Positions 35,316 to 46,446 of a stretch of 64,000 nt of DNA are shown one piece after another. Where the stretch lies: the NCBI RefSeq assembly GCF_022965805.1, contig NC_133109.1:4565869-4629868 (forward strand), read 5' to 3'. How positions within the stretch are numbered: position 1 is the stretch's first letter; each line of letters starts with the position of its first letter. The notes beneath the pieces were generated by a model that saw only the letters and a program-made list of their open reading frames with translations, ran no database searches and was not told the DNA's origin. The translations under genes were made by a program, and so were the position numbers. Source of the DNA: Primulina eburnea (lineage: Eukaryota; Streptophyta; Magnoliopsida; Lamiales; Gesneriaceae).

Positions 35316-35659
35316 TCTTCTAAACAATTTTTTTTTTTATTTACCTCTTTTCTGTTTTTCTCCTTTTGCTTACATTTTCCAAGTCATCTTTTCACTTTAG
35401 ACAAGATCATGATTTTCATGAATATCCTCAACTACTCAATGCCTTGGATTTAAGCAAAAACTATTTCTCAACATACGATTGGAAGTATGAACAATCAGAG
35501 GGTACCTTTCAGAAATTTGCCTTCACTGTTCAGTCATTACAAAAATAAATAAGATGATTATGATTATGCAATATGCCTAACATCCTAAAAATAGTCATGC
35601 ACAAACGGATGTTGTCTCTGGTGTTGGCAACACCTTGGACAACACTGAACAAATGTTTA

Positions 35660-38515
35660 AAGTACACACATGCTGAGAGATTTCCAAAGATTGGAAAATC
35701 TCTCAAAATCCAAAGGTTTCGTGAATATATCAGTCAGTTGATTCTCAGTCCTAACAAATTCCAGTCGAATTATTCCTTTTTCAACCAAATCTCGAATAAA
35801 GTGACGCCTTATATCTATGTGTTTTGTTCGAGTGTGTTGAACAGGATTCTTAGAAATGTCTATAGCACTTGAGTTGACACAATGTACCATCATTATTATT
35901 GTTGGGTTCAATTTGAGATACAAAACACGAGTGACTTACCTGGGAAAACGTGGAGCTCATGCATATTAAACCAATCATTTTGCGGTAGTCCACCTTTTCT
36001 TGGTTTCTTGTTTGCACACCATCATGTAATTCACCAATGATTTGTGATGATGGATGATTCTTCTGAATCTTGCTGGGAATTTCTCTTTCACAATTAATCA
36101 CCACATCATCATTATCATTGTTATCATTATCCACAGTTTCTGTTCGGTTCAGAGGCGGTGTTGTGCTTGGTGTTGCCTCACTGGTCTCAACACCAGGCTC
36201 AACACTGTTTCTGGTCATTGCCTCACTTATCTCCAGCCATTCTTCTACATCAGCCTCCGATGTTTTAACTGTCAGATCTGCAAGATCATCAAACACAACG
36301 TTAATTGATTCCATTGTAGTCCTAGTTCTCAGATTAAATACACGATAAGCACGACCATTAGTAGAGTATCCAAGAAAGAGACATTTAACACTTTTTGAAT
36401 CAAATTTAGCTAGATGATCTCTATCATTCAACACATAACCTACACATCCAAAAATATGAAAATTTTTGAGGTTTGGTTTTCTTCCCATGATAATCTCATA
36501 TGAGGTCATTGTAGAACCACTCCTTAAATAAACACGGTTGGAAATGTGACATGCCGTATTTAAAGCTTCGGCCCAAAAACATTTTAACACATTCTTAGAA
36601 CTAAGCATGACCCGAGCCATTTCTAGGAGGGTTCGATTTTTCCTTTCAGCTATGCCGAATTTTTGAGGGGTCTTCGGAGATGAATATTCATGAATGATAC
36701 CTTTCTTATGACACAAAGAAACAAAATGAGAATTTTCAAACTACTCACCATGATCGGTTCTTATTTTAACCACCCTCATATCATACAGATTTGTTATCCT
36801 AGCATACAACTTCTTAAAAGCATCAAATGTATCCGATTTTTCTCTAAGAAAACTTACCCAAGTAAAATGCGAAAAATCATCAACACAAACAAACGAATAT
36901 TTCTTACCACCCAAACTCTCAACATCCATTGGACCGAGTACATCCATATGCAAAATTTCAAGGCACTGTGTTGTCCCAAAGTGTTGCAACACCGGGTGCG
37001 CAACACGGGTTTGTTTACTCTTCTGGCATGGACCACAGACATACACAACACCTAAATTTAAATTGGGCATACCTCTCACAGCATCAAACTTACGCAGATT
37101 CTTCAAGGTATTGATACTCACGTGTCCCAGTTTTTGATGCCATATGTCTAAATCACTCACCTTGGCACTTCGACAATCATCACCTTCTCCCAATTGATAG
37201 CAATTCTCAGCAGAACGAGTACCTGACATTACACAAACATTGGCATCATTAAAAATTTCACAATTATTTTTATTGAACTTAACATATAAATCATCATCAC
37301 AAAGTTGACTTATGCTTATTAAGTTTGAGTTAAGTCCTTCAACATGTAGAACATTTTGAAGTTCAGGAAGCCCATCAACGCTCAGGGTTCCTTTGCCTAC
37401 AATTCTTCCTTTGGAACCACCACCATAGGTTACACGCCCACTTTTTATTTCAACATAATCCGTGAGGTGTTCTTTAAATCCGGTCATGTGGCGTGAGCAC
37501 CCACTGTCGAAGTACCATGCACCTACAATGTTAGTTTTTAAAGAAGTATAAATGATATTGCATCGAATAACAGTTTTAGGTACCCAAACTTTCCTTGTGG
37601 AAGATTTCTTGACTACGGTGTTGCGCCTGGTGTTGGACAACACTGTGGGCAACACCCGATTTGATTTCCAATTCAGGTAGTCGTTTCTTAGTTTGTAGCA
37701 GAAGGGTCTGATGTGCCCAGGCTTATAGCAGTAGTGGCAAATAAAATGTCGCTTTCTTTGCTTTGGTTTGGAAGTTGACACTGGTTTCTTGATTTGTGAT
37801 ATCTTCACTGGAGGATCAACTTTCAAAGGAGAGGAAGAAGCTCTATTTTGTTTCGGCCTTTGTTCCGATGCTAGCTTTGAGATTGCCAGATTCTCCATAG
37901 GAGGGTTCACCATTAAAGGGACAGAATTGTCTTTAATTCCCTTTACAAACACAGTTGGTTTTGATCCGGAGTTGGAAGATTCACCATGTTCATATGCGCT
38001 TTCAACATATCCAAGACCAGTTCTGCCATCTTTTCCCATTGTTAGCATTGAGTCAAGTTTGACGAACTTGAGTTGAATTTTCCAATAGTCTTTGAGGCCT
38101 TCTCAAGCTCATCCTTGACTTTGCACAATTCAAGATCTCTTCTATTCAATAAGACTTCGAGTCGAGACAAATTGCCTTTTAACTCAACATTTTCTTTTGA
38201 AAGAATTGAATTTGTCTCGTTTCTTTTAAGCCAATCAACATACAACTCTTCATACATAGCCTGCACACTTTCAAAGGTGAGTTCCTCAGAATCAGTATCC
38301 TGTATTTCATGATTACCTGAGTCATTGTGAGATTTAGCATTGAGACACAAGGATTTTGAAGTGGTGTTGCGGCTGGGTGTTGCAACACCAGCGGCAACAC
38401 CGTGCGGGTTGACTTGCAGCCAGCATTTTTCCTTCAAAACAGCAGTGTTCTTGGATAATATGTCCATCGGGATTCTGTTAAATTTCCTGAAAAAAAAAAC
38501 AACAATAAACCACAA
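35660..38515 (-). pseudogene. SIRE-like gag-pol remnant
   Basis: Read from 38515 downward. The gag C-terminal part has a coiled-coil segment (ELKGNLSRLEVLLNRRDLEL), then a one-base frameshift near 38065. Next come the CCHC knuckle CHYCYKPGHIRPFC, protease with WYFDSGCSRHMTG, pre-integrase HQKLGHVSINTLKNL, and integrase with DVLGPM, VDDFSHFTW and RTDHGE. An in-frame TAG at about 36741 interrupts integrase before SSPKTPQKFGIAERKNRT. The C-terminal KCLFLGYSTNGRAYRVFN block is intact. At about 35,890 the frame jumps to the RNase H tail ([32 protein letters not shown]), so the whole RT is gone. The gag N-terminal domain is also absent. Confidence 0.92.
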
Positions 38516-38541
38516 TCAATCACTTAGTGTATCAAGCGTTG

Positions 38542-38553
38542 GCTCTGATACCA
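38542..38553 (-). promoter_or_regulatory. Primer-binding site (initiator tRNA-Met type)
   Basis: On the minus strand TGGTATCAGAGC lies two bases after the 5' LTR, the standard Copia primer-binding site. Confidence 0.95.
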
Positions 38554-38555
38554 CT

Positions 38556-39563
38556 TGTAAGGAATTGTTGTACAGGAAATAAATTAAAATAATATTATGT
38601 GTGTATCAGAAGTTAGTGTTGTGTCCGGTGTTGTCAACACTGTACACAACATGGCAGCGGAATTAAGTATTTAACACACAAATATAACTTTAATAAATTA
38701 ATTCTAGATTTAAATTATGCACAAGTACGGATACTTGTGTGATATCTCATGGCAAAAAATTCACTAGAAAATTATGTAAATCGTTTACACCAAAAACAAT
38801 ACTAGTGAGAAAACAAAACAAAATTCCTTGACACTCCAAGGAATTAAAAATGCATCAAAACACACCACATAAAAACTAGATGCATTAAATAAAAAAAGTG
38901 TGTTGCTTAAAACCAAACGAAACCACTCTTCGATCAACACTCTGCATCAGTGTTGTTCTTGAGTGTTGGCAACACCAATCGGCAACACGGTATAACAGTG
39001 AATCAATCACACAAACTCTTCACAATCTGAACTCTGTGTGTGCACTCCCGAAAACCTCCAGCAGATCCTCTCCACAGCAAATTGATCACACGATCACACA
39101 AAAACGCCTCAACAAAATATAGGTTCGGCTTTTGTATTTTTCGTCTGTGTATGCGCTTTTCTACCGACCTCACGAAAGAGTCACATCAAAAGACTCACAC
39201 GAAAAGCTTCGACTCTCCAACTCTCTCCTCTATCCCACACACATGACGGCTACAAGGCACTCCATATTTATATCTAATGCTTGACCTAAATATCTTCCCA
39301 TAAAAGAGTCCTACAAAATATAGAAAGAAGATTTCATTAGATATAAAAACCTTTTAAACAAAGATAAAATATCTTGGAGATAAAAATCGTATTAAAACAA
39401 ATCATATAATATCTATACATAATATTATCATTTAGAAATAAATCAAGCAAGATTTGATAATCTAGAAATAAATCAAATAAAATCTTTTTAGTCTAGAAAG
39501 GCAAAATCTTAAACTGATATTATCAATTTAACAAAATAATAAAGGAATAAAATATTCCTTTCA
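38556..39563 (-). repeat. 5' LTR of the SIRE-like Copia element
   Basis: 1008 bp; by position it should hold the element's promoter for minus-strand transcription. Two GTGTTG/CAACAC tetrads occupy the same places as in the other LTR. Confidence 0.95.
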
Positions 39564-39568
39564 AATAT

Positions 39569-40978
39569 ATATTACATTGTGTTCATATTCTGATTATATT
39601 GTATGAAGATTAAACGTATGTGACCGTTTTACCAAAAGTTATAATTGATAGTCAACGTTGCAACTTCAATATAGTCTTTTAAACAGCATAGTCATGTTTT
39701 GATTATGCTTATAACAATATCAATTATCGCATTCTCGAAATTTTTTTTCAATAATTGAATTTTTCGAACTTTATGAAAATCGAACTTGTGACATTAGTTA
39801 TGATATCAGCCTTTGTCATTTTACCAAAAATTATAACTAGTGATAATAGTGTAGTTTCAATCTTTTAAATCGTACAATAACTCGATGACCAACGTTTCGA
39901 TTGCTCTCAGCAATTATTGTACGCAAAATTGTCTTTAGAGTTGGTTTAAGGTTGACTGTTTGAGATTAGTTTTGTTTGGTGTAGAAATTATATTATCTTG
40001 AAGTTATCATTGCTCTAAAATAGAATAATGGAAATATGTGACTTAATACAATAGTATAAGAGGAAAAAATTTATAAGATATAACTAACTAGAGTATGTCT
40101 CTTGTGAGACGGCCTCACGAATTTTATCAGTGAGACGGGTCAATCCTACCGATATTCACAATAAAAAGTAACACTCTTAACATAAAAAATAATAATTTTT
40201 CATAGATGACCCAAATAAGAGATATGTCTCAAAAAATATGACTCGTGAGACTGTCTCACACAAGTTTTTGTCTATTAACTAAAGTAGTTTTTGCAAGAGT
40301 AAAAATGTAATGTGAATATTGAAATCTTAGTACAAAAGAAGTAATTTCTTTTTAAAAAATAATGCAAATTGTTTATAGAGTTTTTATTGTAAAATTATGG
40401 AAATACATAATTATCGTTTATTGTGCACCAAGAATGCTCGTAAAGAGATGAAGTGACGCTATAACAATCCACAAACTAACAAGTTCTAGTTGGATTATAA
40501 ATTAATTCAAACATTACGTGTGCTATTGTCAAATCACAAAAAATCTCGTGAGATTGTCTTACAAAGTAATTTTATGATATGAATTTTCGAATCGATTTGA
40601 TCTATAAAAATATTATTTTTTATGTCCAAAGTATTATTTTCACCGGAAAAATATACCTTTTATTAGTTATATTTTGAATAAATTAATATTATGTAATATA
40701 TATTGTTTTGAGTGTAAAACATTATTTTTTACGATAAAAATATATGATGTAATATATATTGATTCCGTTATTTGAGTGGAAAATATTAAATTTTATTTCA
40801 AATACATTACTTTTCACCGAAGATATAAACTGAATCGATTTATATCATCGATATGTATCTTTCATATGGTTGTACATAAGATTTGCTTTAGTCAAATTAA
40901 GATTCTATCATCTTTGGAAATATTACGGTAATAACTTATTGCTTAAAAAAGTAAAAAAAAAATGTTTCGATTGAACTA
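39569..40978. other. AT-rich spacer between Copia element and LINE
   Basis: No gene seen. It contains one good MITE copy and, at about 40,545-40,670, a weak decayed relative of the same family ('ctcgtgagattgtcttac'). Confidence 0.4.
40091..40270 (+). mobile_element. GTGAGAC-palindrome MITE copy
   Basis: Full-length plus-orientation copy with left palindrome GTGAGACGGCCTCAC and right GTGAGACTGTCTCAC. Confidence 0.8.
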
Positions 40979-41130
40979 AGTATACCTTTTGGTAAGATTT
41001 TAAAATCACTGAGAATTTTTTCTCTCCTACCTCTGTGTAGGTCAACCTCCTGCCGACACCTTGGTGGCCGTGCAGGTTTCTTCCTCCACGCAATTTTGTG
41101 TGGCGGGGCAACGTTCCCATATCACCGAAC

Positions 41131-42337
41131 ATGGATCTTGAAGAGGTAACAAAATTGGTTGCGGAATTCCGTCTCTCAACAACAAACGAAACAGATGAGC
41201 CCTTAAATCTCAATGACGTCGACGTGCAGATCGTAGAGAAAAGCATTGCAAATTGTTTGGTGGCCAAAGTTCTCTCATCCAAGACGATCAATCGTGAAGT
41301 GTTTAAATTGCAAATGTCCCAGAATCTTACAAGCCGCTCGGCCGATCGAGGTAGGATCCATTGGTAATAATTTCTTCTTATTGGATTTCAAATCTACACA
41401 GGATAAATCGCGGGCTCTACGAGGGGGACCATGGAATTTCTTTCGGGATTTGGTGATATTTAAAGAACCCCACGGTCTTCAAAACCCCAAGACACTGAAT
41501 TTTGATGAAATCAGTTTTTGGATCCAATGCTATAACTTGCTACTGTTATTCATGAACAAAGAAATCTTGACAAAAGTGGGGAATCAGATCGGGGTCGTGG
41601 AGGAAGTCGATACACACTCTAATGGATTGTCGATGGGGGATTTTGCACGTATTCGGGTGAAGATAGATATCACAAAACCTTTGAAAAAATTCATCCGGAT
41701 AACTGCCCCCCAAAAGGACGAAGACATCATAGCATTACTAGCATATGAAAGGCTGCCCGATTTCTGCTATAACTGTGGTTGCATTGGGCATTCGTTCCGG
41801 GAGTGTGAGAATCCTATACCAGTGAGCGGGAAACTTGAGTTTGGAAACTGGCTACAAGCAACGAACGGGGGAGGCAGAGAGAAGAATAGAAAATTCACAC
41901 AAAGCAAACCATATAACAACAGAGACAACTCTCCACCTAATAATTATGCTAGGAATGATGAGGCAGACATTGACATCCAAGGAAAAGAAGCCGGAATGGG
42001 AATTTCTGGATTGTTAACTTCACATTTTCCAGAGAAAGAGAGCCCGAGGCAGATCCTTACACGGGACATTGAACCCCCTGCCAGTTCCCAAGGTATTAAC
42101 AAACATAAACAATCACCAAGTAGTAGCCAGAAGAAATGGAAGCGCCGAGCACGGGAGAAAGGTACTCTAGTAATTCCGACACTTGACCATCAAGTTAAAA
42201 ATTATGAGAATATAGGCCCGGGGAATTCACAGAACCATCACAGTCCTCCAAAGAAGCGCACTTTCAGCGAGATCTTAGATCCCATAACAACTGAACCAGC
42301 GGCGGTGATTGCGAAGCAACACCGCCGATCACTATGA
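41131..42337 (+). pseudogene. LINE ORF1 protein (DUF4283 plus CCHC), one frameshift
   Basis: Starts MDLEEVTKLVAEF, the normal opening of plant L1 ORF1. The DUF4283 RNA-binding region continues with LNDVDVQIVEKS and VLSSKTINREVFKLQM. Near 41323 an apparent one-base insertion shifts the frame; the family sequence resumes in the next frame with LQAARPIEVGSIGNNFF, GGPWNFFRDLVIF and a KPLKKFIRI block. A zinc knuckle, CYNCGCIGHSFREC, is followed by a long Ser/Lys/Pro-rich tail ending at 42337. The TGA overlaps the ORF2 start in ATGA. ORF1 proteins coat element RNA. Without frameshifting, this copy yields a truncated N-terminal piece of about 79 residues. Confidence 0.88.
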
Positions 42338-45300
42338 ATTGCATATGTTGGAATGCTCGAGGGCTTGGGAACCAACGAGCATTCCGAGAATTAAAGCGAC
42401 TTGTCGCAGAAAAGGACCCATCCCTTCTCTTTCTATGTGAAACTAAGATGAAGGGCTCTAATATCCGTTGGTGGAAGACGATTCTTGGATTTAATGGCCT
42501 ATTTGCGGTGGATTGTATAGGTAGGAGTGGTGGTTTGATGCTACTGTGGAAAGACCCTCTCAACATTAAAATTCACTCGTATACATCGGGACATATTGAC
42601 TGTACAGTACAACATGGCGATAAGTTTTGGAGATTCACGGGATTTTATGGAAAACCAGACACGGGATGCCGACATCTATCATGGAACCTCCTCCGTCGTT
42701 TAAGCGGACTTACTGAGCTCCTAGGAATCCCATGGATTGTTGGAGGAGATTTTAACGAAATTTGTTTTGACAGTGAAAAACAAGGAGGAAGCCAAAGGCC
42801 TCAGCATCAAATGCGAGCTTTCAGGGACACTCTAGACGCTTGCTCACTACAGGATCTCCATAGCAAAGGCGAGCTCTTCACTTGGGTCAACCGACGAGCT
42901 TCGGACAGTATTATTTTTGAACGGCTTGACAGATTTGTTGCCACTATTGATTGGAGACTACTGTATCCAACATCACAAGCCCAAACGTTGGAGTTCTTTC
43001 ACTCTGACCATAGACCCATCCTTATTGATATTGGCGCTCCACAGAGACAATTAACTCGCCACAAAACTCTATTCCGGTTCGAACCTCATTGGGTTACAGA
43101 GGCTGATTGTAAAGATATAGTCACTCAAGGATGGAAAAAAGATGACAAGACTCTAACACTATCAGAGCGTATCCAAAGTGTTAAAACATTTCTAAGGAAC
43201 TGGGCTGGACACCGATTTAAAGATCTCCCGAAACAGATAAAAACCAAGAGGGGGCAACTAAACCGACTCAGGACCCACGAGCAATGGCATTTGTCTGTAC
43301 AAAAAATCAGTGAGCTAGAACATGACATTGAGAAGCTAGCTACCAAGGAAGAACTGTACTGGAAGCAACAAAGTAGAGTCAACTGGCTCGCAAATGGTGA
43401 CCGCAATTCGAAATATTTTCATGCATGTGCATCACTCCGGAGAACGAAGAACCATATTAGCGGGCTGTTCACAGCACATGGAGATTGGTGTACTGAGCCA
43501 CGCAACATGTCTGAAATCGTGGAACACTATTATTCGAATTTGTTTACAACTAATGCACCGACAACAGTAGATAGAAGACAGATTCTAGACTGTGTTGAAC
43601 CAAAAGTGGACGGGGATATGAATGCTCTTATTTGTGCCCCGTTCACGGCAGAAGACATAAGAAACGCAGTATTTGACATGCATCCGGATAAAGCACCCGG
43701 GCCTGATGGGCTATCAGTTTTCTTCTATCAAAAATTCTGGGATGTGGTTGGCGCAGAGGTCACAGAGGCTTCTTTACAGATACTCAATGCAGGGGCGATC
43801 ACGGAGGACTGGAACTCTACTATTGTCACTCTCATACCGAAAGTCAAGCAACCAATGACAATGAAAGATTTTCGTCCAATTAGTCTATGTAATGTCTGTT
43901 ACAAAATAGTGGCCAGATCCTTGACAAACAGGTTGAGACCTATAATGCACCATATCGTTAATGAATTTCAGAGTGCTTTCATCCCAGGCCGTTTAATATC
44001 TGACAACATTGTCCTGGCTTTCGAGGCACTACATTGGATACGCAGCAAAAAAAGAGGACAAAAATCATTTGCAGCGCTTAAAATTGATATGAGTAAAGCA
44101 TATGACAGGATAGAATGGAGTTTCCTTGAGGGAATGATGTCTCGGTTGGGCTTTGCCAATACATGGGTGGCGAAGATTATGCGTTGTGTCCGCACGGTCC
44201 AATATTCTTTTTCAATAAATGGTGAATTAAGCAACACTGTCATACCAAGCAGAGGCATAAGGCAGGGCGACCCGCTCTCACCGTACTTATTTGTTCTTTG
44301 TGCTCATGGATTATCATCTGCTCTTCTTGCTTTCGAAAGCAGAAAACTCATCACTGGAGTACGTATGGCACCCTCTTGCCCTTCTATAACCCACTTATTT
44401 TTTGCAGATGATAGCCTCATGTTCTTCCAGGCTACAATGGAGAACTGTGCTGGGATCCGCACCTGTCTTAACTTGTATGAGCGGGCATCAGGACAACTAA
44501 TCAATTTTGAGAAATCTTCGTTGTCCTTCAGCCCAAACACGAATGACAGAGTGAAAGAAACCATCAAAACAATGTTAACTATCCCTGTTGTGCAAGGACA
44601 TGAAGTGTATCTGGGCCTGCCTGTCTTCTCCAGTCGTAACAAGAAACTACAATTCCGATATCTTGTGGAGAGGGTAGCGACAAGATTACAAGGGTGGGGG
44701 AGCAAAACCTTCTCAAGTGGCGGTAAAGAAACCTTGATTAAGTCGGTTATTCAATCGATTCCAACCTATGCTATGTCCTGCTTTCGTATCCTGAAATCAA
44801 TATGTGAAGAGATCGAGAGAGCTTGTGCTAACTTCTGGTGGGGTGTGGATCACGGAAAAAATAAAATGCATTGGAAATCTTGGAAAGCTCTTTGCAAGCC
44901 AAAATGTATAGGTGGGCTGGGATTCCGCCATCTCGAGACGTTCAACAAAGCACTGTTAGCGAAACAAATATGGCGGGTCTTACAATCCCCTGAGTCGCTC
45001 GTTGCCCGTGTTCTTAAAGCACGTTATTATAAACATCAAGATATCATGCATGCCTCACTTGGAAGTAACCCTTCTTATATCTGGAGATCTCTACTGTGGA
45101 GTCGGCCCCTCTTGGAAAAAGGATTATATTGGCACGTACGAAATGGGGAACAAATTGATACTTTTGCGAGTCGATGGATACCTGGCAGGGGTGTGCAACC
45201 AAAGCCTCCACATTTCAGTGGTACCTATGACAAAGTCAGTTCCCTCATCCTGAATGGACAATGGAATGAACAGATTGTGCTTGACTCCTTCCCCCCTCAT

Positions 45301-46446
45301 GTGGCAGCAGAAGTGTTAGATATTCCGATATACCAATCGAACCATGGGGACTTCATATATTGGGCCTATGATCCAAAGGGTAGATATTCAGTCAGAGAAG
45401 GCTATAAGAGGGAAATTGGATTCTATGAACCACCGGACCACAGCTCGGAGCTGCACTCAAAGAAGTGGTGGAAATTCATTTGGGCTATGTCGGTACCCCC
45501 AAAAGTCCGTGTTTTTTGGTGGCGCATATTACACAATATTATTCCGACATCAGTCAATCTAATGGCACACCACGTCCCAGTAACTGGCAGCTGCCCATTA
45601 TGCCATTTCGGTTATGATAACACAACTCATGCATTATTCTCTTGCTCCGTGGTTAAAGGCTGCTGGAAGACATCTCGGTTTTGGGATTTGCTAAAGCAGG
45701 TACAATTTTTGGAGGTGTTCGATATCTTCTGTTGGATGAAGGACAGGTTGAGCCAAATGGACTTCGAACTATTTGCAATAAATACTTATGCGATGTGGCG
45801 CGAACGACTCAACCTCGTACATAACCAAGGAACACTCGAAAAGGGATTTAATGTGAATTGGAGTGACTCGCTGTTGAGAGAATTCCAAGAAGCCCAACGA
45901 TTGAGGTTGCTGAATGGGAAAATTGATACTTCAGGAAACTCACAGAAGACATGGACGGCACCTCAGATTAATGAATTAAGGATGGACGTTGATGCAGCTT
46001 TTAATGAGAACCTGAACAGCTTCGCGGTAGGAGGAGTGGTACGTAACCATGAAGGCCAACCATTGATCGCTTTCGGGATGAAGATTAAGAAGCCTTCTTC
46101 AATTGTCTATGGAGAACTGGCCGCCATTGATATAGGAATGAAGATCGCAAAGGATCACAACCTTTTTATCAACCAAATCACATCAGACTCTCTATTGGCA
46201 GTGCAAGCAGTCACCCATATAGATGAGGACCTTAGCTATGTTGGTACCTATGCTCAATATATTCGACGATCTCTGAGTGAACATGAAGGAGCCACCTTAA
46301 AACACATTCGTCGCACGGCGAACGCCGTTGCAGATTCACTTGCGTCTTTTGCTATTTATCACCCGACTTCCTTTGCTTGGAAGCCTGGGGATTTTCCTTT
46401 TTGGTTTGTAAAACTTGTAACTAAAGATATTTCTCAATCTCAATAA
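42334..46446 (+). CDS. LINE ORF2: endonuclease, reverse transcriptase, RNase H
   Basis: An open frame of 1370 codons without a stop. An apurinic-type endonuclease occupies about residues 1-235 (WNARGLG at the start, catalytic E36 in CETK, D139 and N141 in GGDFNEI, SDHRP at 224-228). Reverse transcriptase follows: KAPGPDG near 453, DFRPISLCN, KIDMSKAYDRIEWSFL, RQGDPLSPYLF near 645 and FADDSLMFF near 690. Next are zf-RVT (CPLC, then THALFSC near 1086-1105) and a C-terminal RNase H domain (MDVDAAFN near 1218, GELAAIDIG, TSDSLLAVQ). All catalytic motifs I can check are present, so the enzyme may be active. The start codon overlaps the ORF1 stop (ATGA), consistent with reinitiation. Confidence 0.96.
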   Translation: MNCICWNARGLGNQRAFRELKRLVAEKDPSLLFLCETKMKGSNIRWWKTILGFNGLFAVDCIGRSGGLMLLWKDPLNIKIHSYTSGHIDCTVQHGDKFWRFTGFYGKPDTGCRHLSWNLLRRLSGLTELLGIPWIVGGDFNEICFDSEKQGGSQRPQHQMRAFRDTLDACSLQDLHSKGELFTWVNRRASDSIIFERLDRFVATIDWRLLYPTSQAQTLEFFHSDHRPILIDIGAPQRQLTRHKTLFRFEPHWVTEADCKDIVTQGWKKDDKTLTLSERIQSVKTFLRNWAGHRFKDLPKQIKTKRGQLNRLRTHEQWHLSVQKISELEHDIEKLATKEELYWKQQSRVNWLANGDRNSKYFHACASLRRTKNHISGLFTAHGDWCTEPRNMSEIVEHYYSNLFTTNAPTTVDRRQILDCVEPKVDGDMNALICAPFTAEDIRNAVFDMHPDKAPGPDGLSVFFYQKFWDVVGAEVTEASLQILNAGAITEDWNSTIVTLIPKVKQPMTMKDFRPISLCNVCYKIVARSLTNRLRPIMHHIVNEFQSAFIPGRLISDNIVLAFEALHWIRSKKRGQKSFAALKIDMSKAYDRIEWSFLEGMMSRLGFANTWVAKIMRCVRTVQYSFSINGELSNTVIPSRGIRQGDPLSPYLFVLCAHGLSSALLAFESRKLITGVRMAPSCPSITHLFFADDSLMFFQATMENCAGIRTCLNLYERASGQLINFEKSSLSFSPNTNDRVKETIKTMLTIPVVQGHEVYLGLPVFSSRNKKLQFRYLVERVATRLQGWGSKTFSSGGKETLIKSVIQSIPTYAMSCFRILKSICEEIERACANFWWGVDHGKNKMHWKSWKALCKPKCIGGLGFRHLETFNKALLAKQIWRVLQSPESLVARVLKARYYKHQDIMHASLGSNPSYIWRSLLWSRPLLEKGLYWHVRNGEQIDTFASRWIPGRGVQPKPPHFSGTYDKVSSLILNGQWNEQIVLDSFPPHVAAEVLDIPIYQSNHGDFIYWAYDPKGRYSVREGYKREIGFYEPPDHSSELHSKKWWKFIWAMSVPPKVRVFWWRILHNIIPTSVNLMAHHVPVTGSCPLCHFGYDNTTHALFSCSVVKGCWKTSRFWDLLKQVQFLEVFDIFCWMKDRLSQMDFELFAINTYAMWRERLNLVHNQGTLEKGFNVNWSDSLLREFQEAQRLRLLNGKIDTSGNSQKTWTAPQINELRMDVDAAFNENLNSFAVGGVVRNHEGQPLIAFGMKIKKPSSIVYGELAAIDIGMKIAKDHNLFINQITSDSLLAVQAVTHIDEDLSYVGTYAQYIRRSLSEHEGATLKHIRRTANAVADSLASFAIYHPTSFAWKPGDFPFWFVKLVTKDISQSQ

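Larger units (their letters stand above)
33164..39563 (-). mobile_element. SIRE-like Ty1/Copia element, complete ends, internally deleted
   Basis: A 6400-bp element flanked by the 5-bp target duplication AATAT (33159-33163 and 39564-39568). Two LTRs of 1008 bp each begin TGTAAGG and end TTTCA on the plus strand. The tRNA-Met primer-binding site and a polypurine tract are in the correct places for minus-strand orientation. The coding part keeps zinc knuckle, protease and integrase, but the gag N-terminus and nearly all RT/RNase H are deleted, so movement would need proteins in trans. By eye I count about a dozen differences between the LTRs (roughly 1 percent, mostly C/T and G/A), so insertion was recent. 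It carries the recurrent GTGTTG/CAACAC tetrad described in the findings. Confidence 0.95.

Noticed and set aside
36054..36348. Plus-strand ORFs of 84-92 codons
   Set aside because: Antisense shadow of the acidic integrase linker in the minus-strand Copia pol.
33224..38652. CRISPR-like array
   Set aside because: Repeats are palindromic but hundreds of bases apart, in a eukaryotic retroelement, with no constant spacer length.
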